Positions 8,610 through 16,822 of a DNA stretch of 64,000 bases are shown here, in pieces (positions within the stretch are counted from its first letter, which is position 1; every line of letters starts with the position of its first letter). The notes beneath the pieces are model-generated. The model saw only the letters and a program-made list of their open reading frames with translations, was not told the DNA's origin and searched no databases. Source of the stretch: Saccharothrix sp. ALI-22-I (GTDB lineage: Bacteria > Actinomycetota > Actinomycetes > Mycobacteriales > Pseudonocardiaceae); contig NZ_MTQP01000069.1 of assembly GCF_001984175.1 (NCBI RefSeq), positions 124,001-188,000 of the forward strand, read 5' to 3'. The position numbers and the translations under genes were made by a program.

Positions 8610-9541
8610 CAGGCAGCCCTCCGGGCGGCAGTGTCGGCGGGGGCGCTGTGGTACTCCACAGAATCGCTGGTCAGATCCATGAACGCCGCTTCCAGTGACA
8701 CGGTCTGCTGGCTGAGCTCGTACAGCGGTACTCCGTGCTGCGCGGCGATCGCGCCGATCCGGTGCGCGTCCAGGCCCAGGACCACGAGTTCCTCGGCGGT
8801 GGTGGCGGTGATGGTGACGCCCGGACCGGACAGCAGCGCGCGCAGCCGCTCGGCCTGGGTGGTGGCGACCTTCACGTCCTCGCGGCCGGCCTGCCGGATG
8901 AAATCGTCGACCGTGGTGTCCGCGAGGAGCCTGCCGCGTCCGACGATGACCAGTTGGTCGGCGATCAGCGCGGTCTCGCTCATCAGGTGGGAGGAGAGCA
9001 TCACCGTGCGCCCTTCGGCGGCCAGCCCGGACAGCAGGTGGCGCACCCAGAGCACGCCTTCCGGGTCCAGGCCGTTGACCGGCTCGTCGAGCATGACGAC
9101 CTCAGGGTCGCCGAGCAGCGCCGCCGCGATACCCAGCCGCTGGCCCATGCCCAGGGAGAACGTCCCGGCGCGCTTGTGGGCCACGGTCTGCAGCCCGGCC
9201 AGCTCGATGACCTCGTCGACGCGGCGGCGCGGGATGCCGTGGGTCTGGGCGAGGGCCAGCAGGTGGTTGAAGGCGGTGCGTCCCGAGTGGACCGCCTTGG
9301 CCTCCAGCAGCGTGCCGATCTCCTGCAACGGCGCGGCGTGCTCGGCGTAGCGGCGGCCGTTCACCGTGGCCGAGCCGCTGGTGGGCGCGTCCAGTCCGAT
9401 GATCATGCGCATCGTGGTGGACTTCCCCGCGCCGTTGGGGCCGAGGAACCCGGTGACCTGGCCGGGCTGCACGGTGAAGCTCAGCTCGTCGACGGCCGTC
9501 TTGTCCCCGTAGCGCTTCGTCAACTCGTGCACGTCGATCAT
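8609..9541 (-). CDS. ABC transporter ATP-binding protein (module 1)
   Basis: This 310-residue ATPase has Walker A GPNGAGKST, signature FSLGMGQRLGIA, Walker B VVMLDEPVNGLDPEG and the switch histidine in LSSHLMSE, followed by a C-terminal extension of about 90 residues common to drug-type ABC-2 exporters. I place the start at the ATG at 9541 (MIDVHELTKRYG) because GGAGGA precedes it. The open frame continues upstream to 9640, but that stretch is compositionally poor and abuts the palindrome at 9644-9681. It pairs with the permease immediately downstream. Confidence 0.92.
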   Translation of the reverse strand: MIDVHELTKRYGDKTAVDELSFTVQPGQVTGFLGPNGAGKSTTMRMIIGLDAPTSGSATVNGRRYAEHAAPLQEIGTLLEAKAVHSGRTAFNHLLALAQTHGIPRRRVDEVIELAGLQTVAHKRAGTFSLGMGQRLGIAAALLGDPEVVMLDEPVNGLDPEGVLWVRHLLSGLAAEGRTVMLSSHLMSETALIADQLVIVGRGRLLADTTVDDFIRQAGREDVKVATTQAERLRALLSGPGVTITATTAEELVVLGLDAHRIGAIAAQHGVPLYELSQQTVSLEAAFMDLTSDSVEYHSAPADTAARRAA

Positions 9542-9643
9542 GGGCGTCGATCCTCCGGCTCCGGCGGCTCGGTCTGCTCCGAGGCGCTCGCCCCAAGCTA
9601 GGGGCGCGACCGACCGTTTCCGTGGGACCACGGGAGACACTAC

Positions 9644-9681
9644 GAGCGTCCCAGTGGTACCGCGGTACCACTGGGACGCTC
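9644..9681 (-). terminator. Perfect 38-bp palindrome, probable terminator
   Basis: GAGCGTCCCAGTGGTACCG is followed directly by its exact reverse complement, giving 19 paired bases with no true loop. It lies 8 bp past the stop of the permease gene that ends at 9690 and 102 bp before the next start on the same strand, the position of an intrinsic terminator. No U tract follows, as is common in high-GC actinomycetes. Its perfect symmetry would also allow it to be a dimer operator for module 1. Confidence 0.7.
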
Positions 9682-9689
9682 ACGAACGA

Positions 9690-10793
9690 TCAGGCCTCCC
9701 GCGCCCACGCCTTCGCCAGCGCGAGCTTGCCCCCGGTGTGCAGCAGCGACCCCGAGTACACCCGGCCGGCCAGCAGCACGATCAGCACGACCGTCCCGGC
9801 CAGCAGTCCCAGGGCCACCAGCGGCTCCCACGCCGACGCCTGACCCGCGAACAGCCGCACCGGCATCGCGATGGCCGACGAGAACGGCAGGTACGACAGC
9901 ACGGTGAGCACGACGGCGTTGTCGGAGAAGAACATCACGCCGAAGTAAGGCCCCATCACCAGCAGCATCACCAGGCCCATGCTCGACCCCAGGTCCTCCT
10001 GCCTGCTGACCAACGACCCGGCGACCGCCCACATCGCCGCCAGCAGCACGAACCCGAGCACGAGGAACGGCACGAACCAGCCCAACGCGGGCGCGACCAG
10101 CGCCAGCAGCTCCGAGTGCCCACCCAGCCGCAACGCGATCGGCGCGACCACCGCGATCACCAGGATCTGGCCGATGGTAAGCAGCGAGTGGCCGACGATC
10201 TTGCCCGCGAGCAGCGCCCGCACCGGGATCGTGGACACCAGGATCTCCACGATCCGGGTCTGCTTCTCGGTGACCGTGCTCTGCGCGATGGCCGTCCCGC
10301 CCATCCCGAACAGCAGGAACACCATGGCGAACACCATGATCACGATTTGCCGCGGTCCCTGCCCGACCTCGGCGGGGTCGAGCAGGTCGACCGGCGGCGC
10401 AGTGCGCAGCGCGGCCACCACGTCGGTGGGCGGGTCGGCCAACGCGATCACGCGCACACCGGTGGACGACTCGCCGGTCGTGTCCGGCACGACCGCGGCT
10501 TCCACCTCCTCGGACCGGACCAGCGCCTCCGCGGCGGGCACGTCGGCGACCGCACGGACCTCCAAGTCCGTGCCCGCCAACACCTCGGCGGCCTGCGCAC
10601 CCACCGTGACGACCTTGGTCTGCCCGCCACCGAGCACACCGGGCAGGATCGACATCGCGAACAGCCCGACCACGATCACCCCGAGGCCGATCCAGAAACC
10701 CTTGGCCCGCAGGAACGTCTTGATCTCCCGCTCGGCGACCAACCGGGTGGCGGCGGCGAACCCCCGGGTCCCGTGCTGCGTCACGCCGTTCAT
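9690..10793 (-). CDS. ABC-2 family permease, NatB-like (module 2)
   Basis: This 367-residue membrane protein begins with a cytoplasmic segment and one membrane helix (FWIGLGVIVVGLFAMSILP). A large extracytoplasmic domain of about 130 residues follows, then five or six C-terminal helices, including the conserved stretch ending STVTEKQTRIVEILVSTIP. This is the NatB/YhaP type of ABC-2 permease, which couples to NatA-like ATPases for export of ions or small molecules. It overlaps the ATPase gene by one base (TGATG). The substrate is unknown. A strong palindrome ends the transcription unit. Confidence 0.87.
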   Translation of the reverse strand: MNGVTQHGTRGFAAATRLVAEREIKTFLRAKGFWIGLGVIVVGLFAMSILPGVLGGGQTKVVTVGAQAAEVLAGTDLEVRAVADVPAAEALVRSEEVEAAVVPDTTGESSTGVRVIALADPPTDVVAALRTAPPVDLLDPAEVGQGPRQIVIMVFAMVFLLFGMGGTAIAQSTVTEKQTRIVEILVSTIPVRALLAGKIVGHSLLTIGQILVIAVVAPIALRLGGHSELLALVAPALGWFVPFLVLGFVLLAAMWAVAGSLVSRQEDLGSSMGLVMLLVMGPYFGVMFFSDNAVVLTVLSYLPFSSAIAMPVRLFAGQASAWEPLVALGLLAGTVVLIVLLAGRVYSGSLLHTGGKLALAKAWAREA

Positions 10794-11677
10794 CAGATCG
10801 CCTCCATGAAGATCTCGCCCAACGTGGGCACGACGGGGGTGAAGCTGCGGACGGTGCCCCGCCGCAGGGCGGCTTGCAGGACCACCTGGTCCGCGCCCGC
10901 GTCACCGTCCAGTTCGAACACCGCACGCGGGCCGTCGACGTCGACCACCCGGACACCCGGGACGTCACGCACCCACCCGGCGTCGGAGGCCACGACCAAC
11001 TCGAAACGCGCGGGCCTGTACTGGGCGCGCAGCTCGTCCCGCGCGCCGCTGACGGCGATCTTCCCGCCGGAGATGATGACCACGTCGTCGCACAACCGTT
11101 CCACCACGGACAGCTGGTGGCTGGAGAACAGCACGGGCACGCCGTCGGCGGCCCGCTCGCGCAGCACGCCCAGCACGGTCTCGACTGCGATCGGGTCCAG
11201 CCCGGAGAACGGCTCGTCGAGGATCAGCATGACGGGGTCGTGCACCAGCGCGGCGGCGACCTGGGCGCGTTGCTGGTTGCCCAACGACAGCTCTTCGAGC
11301 TTGTCCTTCGCCCGGTGGCCCAGCTCCAGCTGGTCGAGCAGGCGTTCGGTGTTGCGCTTCGCGGTGGCCTGGTCGAGGCCGTGCAGCCGGCCGAGCCACC
11401 CGATCTGTTCGGCGACACCCATCTTCGGGTACAGGCCGCGTTCCTCGGGCATGTACCCGAACCGCTGCCGCACCGCGCCCGTCACCGGCGAGCCGTGCCA
11501 CTCGACCGTGCCGCCGTGCGCGGCGAGGACGCCCAGCACGATGCGCATGGTGGTGGTCTTGCCGGACCCGTTCGCCCCCAGGAACCCGGTCATCCGGCCG
11601 GGTCGGACCTCGAACGACACCCCGTCGAGGACCTGCTTGTCGCCGAAACTCCGGCTGACCGACGTCACTGTCAACAT
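10793..11677 (-). CDS. ABC transporter ATP-binding protein, NatA-like (module 2)
   Basis: This 294-residue ATPase has Walker A GANGSGKTT, the signature LSLGNQQRAQ, Walker B LILDEPFSGLDP, the switch H in FSSHQLSV, and a C-terminal domain of the DUF4162 type often fused to NatA-like subunits. It energises the NatB-like permease that overlaps its stop. An ATG at 11677 opens the gene, about 80 bp after the response regulator stop on the same strand. ATPase and permease order is the mirror of module 1, so a simple tandem duplication does not explain the pair. Confidence 0.9.
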   Translation of the reverse strand: MLTVTSVSRSFGDKQVLDGVSFEVRPGRMTGFLGANGSGKTTTMRIVLGVLAAHGGTVEWHGSPVTGAVRQRFGYMPEERGLYPKMGVAEQIGWLGRLHGLDQATAKRNTERLLDQLELGHRAKDKLEELSLGNQQRAQVAAALVHDPVMLILDEPFSGLDPIAVETVLGVLRERAADGVPVLFSSHQLSVVERLCDDVVIISGGKIAVSGARDELRAQYRPARFELVVASDAGWVRDVPGVRVVDVDGPRAVFELDGDAGADQVVLQAALRRGTVRSFTPVVPTLGEIFMEAI

Positions 11678-11755
11678 GGCCGCAACGCTATGCGGGCAAC
11701 GAGCGCGGCACGTCCGGCGCGAGATCGACTTCGCGGGTCATCCTCGCGGAGGACC

Positions 11756-12427
11756 CTACGGCCGGCCGGGCGCGACGATCCCCTGCTCGTAGGCGAACAC
11801 GACGGCGTGCGTGCGGTCGCGCAGGCCGAGCTTGGCCAGGATGCGCGACACGTGCGTCTTCACGGTCGTCTCCCCCAGGTATAAGGCCGCCGCGATCTCC
11901 GCGTTGCTCGCCCCGCGGGCGAGGTGGACCAGCACCTCGAACTCGCGGTCGGTGAGCTCCGGTGGCCGCCGTGACGGCGTCGACGGGACCGGTGCGGTGA
12001 ACCGGGCGATGACGCGACGGGTGACCTCCGGTGACAGCAGGGCGTCACCCCTGGCGACGATCCGGACGGAGTCCACCAGGTCCTCGGGTGAGGCGTTCTT
12101 GAGCAGGAAACCGCTCGCGCCCGCCCGCAGGGCCTCGAACAGGTAGTCCTCACGGTCGAACGTGGTCAGGATGACGACCTTGATCGGGTTGCCCGCCCCG
12201 GCCGGTCCGAGGATGCGCCGGGTGGCCTCCAGCCCGTCGATGCCGGGCATCTGGACGTCCATCAGCACCACGTCCGGCTGGAGGCGTCCGACCACGTCCA
12301 CGGCTTCGAGACCGTCTCGGGCCTCGCCGACGACCTCGATGCCGTCCTCGGTGCCGAGGATGACCCGGAAGCCCGCCCGGACCAGGTCCTGGTCGTCGGC
12401 GAGCACCACGCGCAGCGAAGTCGTCAT
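11756..12427 (-). CDS. LuxR/NarL-family response regulator (module 2)
   Basis: This 223-residue regulator has a receiver with LADDQ, phospho-acceptor D57 (VVLMDVQMPG), T in ILTTFD and K in FLLKNA, then a LuxR HTH (LTDREFEVLVHLARGASNAE). It starts at the ATG at 12427 and overlaps the kinase stop by 4 bp. A much longer open frame runs through it to 14782 but is an accident of high GC. It probably regulates the NatAB-like exporter directly downstream. Confidence 0.93.
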   Translation of the reverse strand: MTTSLRVVLADDQDLVRAGFRVILGTEDGIEVVGEARDGLEAVDVVGRLQPDVVLMDVQMPGIDGLEATRRILGPAGAGNPIKVVILTTFDREDYLFEALRAGASGFLLKNASPEDLVDSVRIVARGDALLSPEVTRRVIARFTAPVPSTPSRRPPELTDREFEVLVHLARGASNAEIAAALYLGETTVKTHVSRILAKLGLRDRTHAVVFAYEQGIVAPGRP

Positions 12428-13740
12428 GCCGGGAACCTCGCACGGACCCGGTAGCCGCCGTCCCGGCGGGGTCCGGCTTCGAGTTCGCCGCCGTGGACCG
12501 CGACGCGTTCCCGCATGCCCACCAGGCCGAAACCGCTCTTCCGGTCCGACGTGCCCGCCCGGCCGCGCCCGTCGTCGGCGACTTCGACCTCCAGCGACGT
12601 CTCCAGGAACCGCACGCGCACGTCGGCCTTGCGCGCGTCCGCGTGCTTCACCACGTTCGTCAGCGACTCCTGGACGATCCGGTACACCGACAGCGCGACG
12701 CCTTGCGGCACCGGCCGCGGCTCGCCGTAGACATCGTGGTCCACCTCCAGCCCGGCGGACCGCGCCATGGCCGCGAGTTCGGGCAGCTGGTCCAGCCCTG
12801 GCGACGACGTCTCCCCCGCCACTTCTTCCACGTCCTCGACGGTGTCGGCACGCAGGACGCCCAGCAGCCCGCGCAATTCGCCGATGGCGGTGCGCGCGGT
12901 GTCCTCGACGGTCCGCAGCGCCTCGCGCGCCAGGTCCAGGTCGCGGTCGACCACCCGTCGGGCCGCGCCCGCCTGGACACCCATCACCGACACGTGGTGC
13001 GCGACAACGTCGTGCAGGTCCCGCGCGATGCGCACGCGTTCGGCGACGATCGCGCCGCGCGTGTTCTGCTCCTGGGACCGGCGCAACTGCTCCGCGCGGT
13101 GCTCCAGCTCGGCCTGCCGGCGCGCCGACACCCAGGCCATGTCGCCGAAGAAGTACGCGGCCAGGAAGAACAGCGCGTTGAACGCGATGCCATACAGCAC
13201 CGATGCGAGCACCGGGTCCAGCGGGCCGGCCGCGTCCTCGAACGGCGGGGCCGGCCGCACGAGGAACCCCACGAGCCAGACCCCGTGCCACAGGAACATC
13301 GCGGCGATCACCGCGATCCGCGTCCACCGCCCACGCGTCCGGTCCTGTGCCCACGCACCCGCGCTGTAGATGGCCTGTAACAACGCGATCGCGGACACGA
13401 CGTTGTCGCCGGTATGCCGGACCTGCGCGGCGATGAACAGCACGCCGACGACGAGCAGCACGACCAGCGGGAAGCGACGCCGCAGCATCAGCGGCAAGGT
13501 CATCGCGGCGCCCCAGGCGAACTGCTCGGCCAACGTCGGCGCGTCGCCCAAGGAGAACGCTCCCATGCTGTTGACCAGCACGATCACGCTCACGGCGCCC
13601 GCCAGCACCGCGAGTGCGAGCCAGACATCGTGGCGCTGTTGGGCCGGGGAGGGCCGGGGACGCCGCCACTGGCTCCACACCGGCTCGTCCACGGGTGCCC
13701 CCTCGTCCGGACGGGCGGACAGCACGGCAGGACCAGTCAT
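12424..13740 (-). CDS. HisKA_3 sensor histidine kinase (module 2)
   Basis: This 438-residue kinase has five or six membrane segments in the first 200 residues, the H-box RIARDLHDVVAHHVS, and a C-terminal HATPase_c domain with the N-box VQESLTNVVKHADA and G-boxes DDGRG and GFGLVGM. The ATG at 13740 (MTGPAVLSARPDEG) is chosen because the longer frame upstream runs into a terminator hairpin. No large sensor domain is seen, so it likely detects membrane stress or interacts with the exporter, as in intramembrane-sensing kinases. It is coupled to its regulator by a 4-bp overlap. Confidence 0.9.
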   Translation of the reverse strand: MTGPAVLSARPDEGAPVDEPVWSQWRRPRPSPAQQRHDVWLALAVLAGAVSVIVLVNSMGAFSLGDAPTLAEQFAWGAAMTLPLMLRRRFPLVVLLVVGVLFIAAQVRHTGDNVVSAIALLQAIYSAGAWAQDRTRGRWTRIAVIAAMFLWHGVWLVGFLVRPAPPFEDAAGPLDPVLASVLYGIAFNALFFLAAYFFGDMAWVSARRQAELEHRAEQLRRSQEQNTRGAIVAERVRIARDLHDVVAHHVSVMGVQAGAARRVVDRDLDLAREALRTVEDTARTAIGELRGLLGVLRADTVEDVEEVAGETSSPGLDQLPELAAMARSAGLEVDHDVYGEPRPVPQGVALSVYRIVQESLTNVVKHADARKADVRVRFLETSLEVEVADDGRGRAGTSDRKSGFGLVGMRERVAVHGGELEAGPRRDGGYRVRARFPA

Positions 13741-13777
13741 ACCGGAGAACGTAACCCGGCCGGGAAGGGCCTCGACA

Positions 13778-13812
13778 GCCGGTCGTCCCGCCCGTTGAGC
13801 GGGACGACCGGC
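13778..13812 (-). terminator. Hairpin terminator after the transporter remnant
   Basis: A 14-bp perfect stem (GCCGGTCGTCCCGC and its complement) with a 7-base loop starts 11 bp beyond the stop codon of the broken transporter at 13824. Position and strength fit a factor-independent terminator without a T tract. Confidence 0.75.
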
Positions 13813-13823
13813 GGAGGAAGGGC

Positions 13824-14280
13824 TCAGGCGAGCACGAAGTAGCGCAACCACAGGTAGGGCGCGGCGAGCAGGATGGACAGCGCGGCGACGATGATGCCGT
13901 AGCGGGTGAACTGCCAGAAGCTGATCGGCGTGCCGTTGCGGGCGGCGAGGCCGAGGACGACGACGTTGGCGCTGGCGCCCACGGCGGTGGCGTTGCCGCC
14001 CAGGTCCGCGCCCAGGGCAAGGGCCCACCACAGCGACTGCGCCTGCGCCGTGCCGCCTCGGCGGCGACGAGGTCACCGACGATCGGGGCCATCGTGGCGA
14101 CGTACGGGATGTTGTCCACGATCGCCGACAGCACGGCCGACACGCCCAGCAGTGCCATCACCGCGACCAGCGGCTGCCCGCCGACCGCGTCGGCCAGCGT
14201 CTTGGACACCTGACCGATGACGCCGGTCTCGACCAGGGCGCCGACCATGACGAACAGACCCATGAAGAAGACCTGTGGGG
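13824..14280 (-). pseudogene. SLC13/ArsB-type ion transporter, C-terminal remnant cut by an insertion sequence
   Basis: The minus strand encodes the C-terminal part of an ArsB/NhaD/SLC13-superfamily transporter: FFMGLFVMVGALVETG, then IVDNIPYVATMAPIV, then, in another frame, LWWALALGADLGGNATAVGA and a final helix ending at the stop at 13824-13826. Two lesions are visible. The 5' part is replaced at 14280/14281 by an insertion-sequence end (TGCCAGAACTCTGCAC). A one-base deletion near 14056, in the run that should read GAGGGCGGC, shifts the frame. The NIPYV and GGNATAVGA motifs are characteristic of the superfamily; the ion cannot be named. The insertion makes this a true pseudogene whether or not the frameshift is real. 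Confidence 0.85.
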
Positions 14281-14810
14281 TGCCAGAACTCTGCACTGGG
14301 CCGCTGAGCTGCGGTGACCGTGCACCATGGACCACAGGGGCATGATCGTGAAGCGTGGCATTACGACTGCTGCACCTGATCTCCGTGCGGCTCGTCGGCT
14401 GGTTGGTTCTGCTCGGCCGGTCATCGGCGGCCGAGGACGTCGAGTTACTGGTGCTGCGGCACGAAGTCGCCGTGCTGCGCCTGGCCAATCTCCGCCCGCG
14501 GCCGGACTGGGCTAATCGCGCGTTGCTCGCCGCGCTGGTGCGCCGACTCCCCGGCTGCTGCGCGGACACCGACTGGTGACACCGGGCACCATCTTGCGAT
14601 AGCACCGGCGCCTGGTCGCGAAGAAGTGGACCTACCCGAACCGGACCGGGCACCCGCGGGTCGACGGCACCGTGGTGGCGTTGATCGAGCGGATGGCCCG
14701 GGAGAACACCGCCTGGGGCTACCGCCGGATCCAGAGCGGATTGCTCGAACCCGGCCACCGGACAGCCGCATCGACCGTCCATCGCGTGCTCAAGCGTCTA
14801 CGGGACAGTG
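14281..14810 (+). mobile_element. Decayed integrase-type insertion sequence (copy A)
   Basis: This remnant begins with the terminal sequence TGCCAGAACTCTGCAC, also found at 16006. It encodes a DDE integrase-type transposase N-terminus from about 14355 (LLVLRHEVAVLR), followed by VTPGTILR, VAKKWTYPN, MARENTAWGYRRIQ and HRVLKRLR. The gene is dead: one C is missing near 14549 relative to copy B, a TAG at about 14599 replaces the Trp of ILRWH, and the catalytic DDE half is missing after about 14810. It interrupts the transporter remnant at 13824-14280. The family resembles the IS3/IS481-like integrases frequent in actinomycetes; the exact IS name is not known to me. Confidence 0.8.
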
Positions 14811-14882
14811 CTCGGCACCTGCCGGTGATCGGCGCGGTGGGCGAGCGCTCGGCCGTGACGAACGGTCCAGGATGGACGGTGG

Positions 14883-14903
14883 GTGATCGGTAGAGCCGAT
14901 CAC
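14883..14903. other. Small inverted repeat beyond the insertion-sequence remnant
   Basis: GTGATCGG, five bases, then CCGATCAC form an 8-bp stem just before the hypothetical gene at 14976. It may be a leftover terminator or part of the lost right end of the insertion sequence. No other support is seen. Confidence 0.4.
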
Positions 14904-14975
14904 CTCGACCGAACTTTCGGCGCACCACGATCGTCGCGGGCGCCCGCAGCGTCGGGCGGCGGTAGCTTGCGGATC

Positions 14976-15524
14976 ATGGAGTTCGCCATCCACATCACGA
15001 CTTCCCTGTCCGGACGCCGTCGAGAGGCGGTGCCGCCGAGCCAGGCGGCGTCCGCAGTGGATCCGAAAGCGCCGTGCTGGTGGTGCGGGCTGGAAGTCGA
15101 CCCCCGGTGGCCCGCCGCTCACCCGGCGGCGCCCTTGGTCGTCGCGACGCCGGCCCGATCCGGTGGCGATGCCGCAGGCACCTGGCCGGAGCACCGGTTC
15201 TGCGCCGACCCAGTCAACCGCGGCTTCGACGTGAAGGACCCCGATGCCTCGGTGCCGGTGCGGCGCGCGCGCCTGGCGTTCGCCGTGCGGCTCGCGGGAG
15301 CGGGCGACCTCGCACAAGCGCGCGAGTGGCGGCGGTTCCAGCGGGGTGGTGATCCGGAGCGCACGACAGTCGCGCACCTGCGGTCGATGCTGCGCCTCGG
15401 TGTCCGCCCGCGTGCGGCCGACGTCGCGGCCGTGGTCTGCGGGCCGCTGACCCGTCGGCTCTACCTGGCGCGGATGCGCAAGTGGTCGCGCCGGGCAGAG
15501 CCGACCCCTCCGGCCGGTCGCTGA
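14976..15524 (+). CDS. Hypothetical protein with a CWWCG motif
   Basis: I do not recognise this 182-residue protein. It starts at MEFAIHITTSLSG and has a single C-x-x-C (CWWCG) near residue 31, followed by Pro/Ala-rich sequence and an Arg-rich C-terminal half with predicted helices (LRSMLRLGVRPRAADVA). No signal peptide or membrane segment is apparent. The W and R content suggests a nucleic-acid or metal-binding role, but this is a guess. Codon use is normal for the window and the frame is long for this GC content. It lies between two insertion-sequence pieces, so it may be a transferred or residual gene. Confidence 0.5.
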   Translation: MEFAIHITTSLSGRRREAVPPSQAASAVDPKAPCWWCGLEVDPRWPAAHPAAPLVVATPARSGGDAAGTWPEHRFCADPVNRGFDVKDPDASVPVRRARLAFAVRLAGAGDLAQAREWRRFQRGGDPERTTVAHLRSMLRLGVRPRAADVAAVVCGPLTRRLYLARMRKWSRRAEPTPPAGR

Positions 15525-15668
15525 CGCGCTGGGCGGCGACGGCGTGGTCGACCCACCGCGCGGATCGTCCGCCGAAGGTGTGAACTCCGTGCGGAGTGGG
15601 CAACCCGGCAACGGTAACGATCACGTCGCGTCGCAGAAGACGGCGTGGCACGAGGACAAGGAAGCACT

Positions 15669-15941
15669 GTGGGCATCCTGGGTTGGATCGTTCTGGGTCT
15701 CATCGCCGGCGCCATCGCCAAGACCGTCATGCCCGGCAAGGACCCCGGCGGCGTCATCGTCACCATGCTGCTGGGCATCGTCGGCGCGGTCATCGGCGGG
15801 TTCATCGGTCGCGCCGTCTTCGGCTCCGACATCGGCAGCTTCTTCGACCTGAGCACCTGGCTGCTGGCCATCCTCGGCTCGGTCGTGGTGCTGGCGGTCT
15901 ACCACCTGGCGACCAGCCGGGGCCACCGCGCCCACGGCTGA
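15669..15941 (+). CDS. GlsB/YeaQ/YmgE-family stress-response membrane protein
   Basis: This 90-residue protein has three predicted membrane helices with the family signature GILGWIVLGLIAGAIAK, then MPGKDPGG and VTMLLGIVGAVIGGFIG. The third helix (WLLAILGSVVVLAVYHLA) ends at HG. A GTG at 15669 with AAGGA ahead is the start; a longer frame from 15645 adds residues outside the family consensus. Members are general-stress membrane proteins in many actinobacteria with no known biochemical activity. The gene is followed at once by an exceptionally strong terminator. Confidence 0.9.
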   Translation: MGILGWIVLGLIAGAIAKTVMPGKDPGGVIVTMLLGIVGAVIGGFIGRAVFGSDIGSFFDLSTWLLAILGSVVVLAVYHLATSRGHRAHG

Positions 15942-15946
15942 GACCG

Positions 15947-16007
15947 CACCACCACAGCACACGGGCCCGCCGGTGGTTCACCGGCGGGCCCGTGTGCTGT
16001 GGTGGTG
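15947..16007 (+). terminator. 29-bp perfect-stem terminator
   Basis: A 29-base arm beginning CACCACCACAGCACACGGGC pairs perfectly with 15979-16007 across a GTT loop. It begins 5 bp after the YeaQ-type stop codon. The right arm ends inside the first bases of the insertion-sequence copy at 16006, so the element appears to have inserted exactly at the hairpin edge. Confidence 0.9.
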
Positions 16008-16395
16008 CCAGAACTCTGCACTGGGGCGTTGAGCTGGGGCGATCGTGCACCATAAGCCGTAGGGGCATGATCGCGAAGCGTGGCGTTACGACTGCTGCAC
16101 CTGATCTCCGTTCGGCTCGGCGGTTGGCTGGTACTGCTCGGTCGGTCTTCCGCCGCGAAGGAACATCGAACTGCTGGTGCTGCGACATGAAGTCGCCGTG
16201 CTGCGCCGGACGAAACCTCGCCCGCGGCTGAAGTGGGCCGATCGTGCGGTGCTCGCCGCACTGGCGCGTCGACTCCCCCGGCTGCTGCGGGAGCACCGGT
16301 CGGTGACACCGGGCACCATTCTGCGATGGCACCAGCGCCCGGTCGCGAAGAAGTGGAGCTACCCGAGTAGGAGAGGGCGCCCGGTCGACAACACC
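16006..16395 (+). mobile_element. Decayed integrase-type insertion sequence (copy B, N-terminal part)
   Basis: It opens with the same terminal sequence as copy A (TGCCAGAACTCTGCAC at 16006) and runs parallel to it with scattered differences. It encodes LLHLISVRLGGWLVLLGRSS, then LLVLRHEVAVLRR, LARRLPRLLREH, VTPGTILRWHQR and VAKKWSYP, stopping at RRGRP. One extra G near 16158 breaks the frame relative to copy A. The catalytic half is missing, and at about 16395 the sequence passes straight into the inverted piece C. Confidence 0.78.
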
Positions 16396-16730
16396 GCGGC
16401 CGGGGCGTTTGGGTCGGGATCTGGCCGCGTGGCGGCGGGCGAGGAGGTTGCGGTGCCAGCGCAGCACCGTCTCCAGGCGTACTAGTAGCCGGAACCGGCG
16501 AACCGCCTCTGTGGGGAGTCGGTTCAGCAGTGCCGCGAGGAACGCCCGGTCGCTGGGGAGAACCGCGGCCGGGGCTTGCCCAGTTGGCGTTCCAGGACCG
16601 TGACCTGGTGCCGTAGCGCCAGGATCTCCACGTCCTTGTCCCGATCGCTCATGGGCAGCAGGCGCAGTAACGCGAACGCGTTGGTCACGCCGAGGTAGGC
16701 CAGTCGGAGCAGCACGGTCGGTCATCATGC
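16396..16730 (-). mobile_element. Decayed transposase N-terminal fragment (piece C), inverted against copy B
   Basis: Read on the minus strand, this encodes MLLRLAYLGVTNAFALLRLL, then VEILALRHQVTVLERQLGKP and, after a frame change near 16560, DRAFLAALLNRLP, LETVLRWHRNLLARRH and RPGR. It is a second integrase-type transposase family, distinct from copies A and B, again only the N-terminal half. Its broken end meets the broken end of copy B at a GGCCG sequence near 16395, so two N-terminal halves face each other tail to tail. Confidence 0.75.
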
Positions 16731-16822
16731 CGTGCCGGCCGACATCGCTGCGGACAGCTACCGCGTCCACGAGCACTTCGTGCCCTTGTGCTTCGCTCGC
16801 CCCTCAACCTGCGTGGATGGGG

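Noticed and set aside
11756..14782. A single 1008-residue minus-strand frame across regulator, kinase and insertion sequence
   Set aside because: Only its last 223 codons match a family. The rest is antisense or off-frame to the kinase and transporter remnant, kept open by GC bias.
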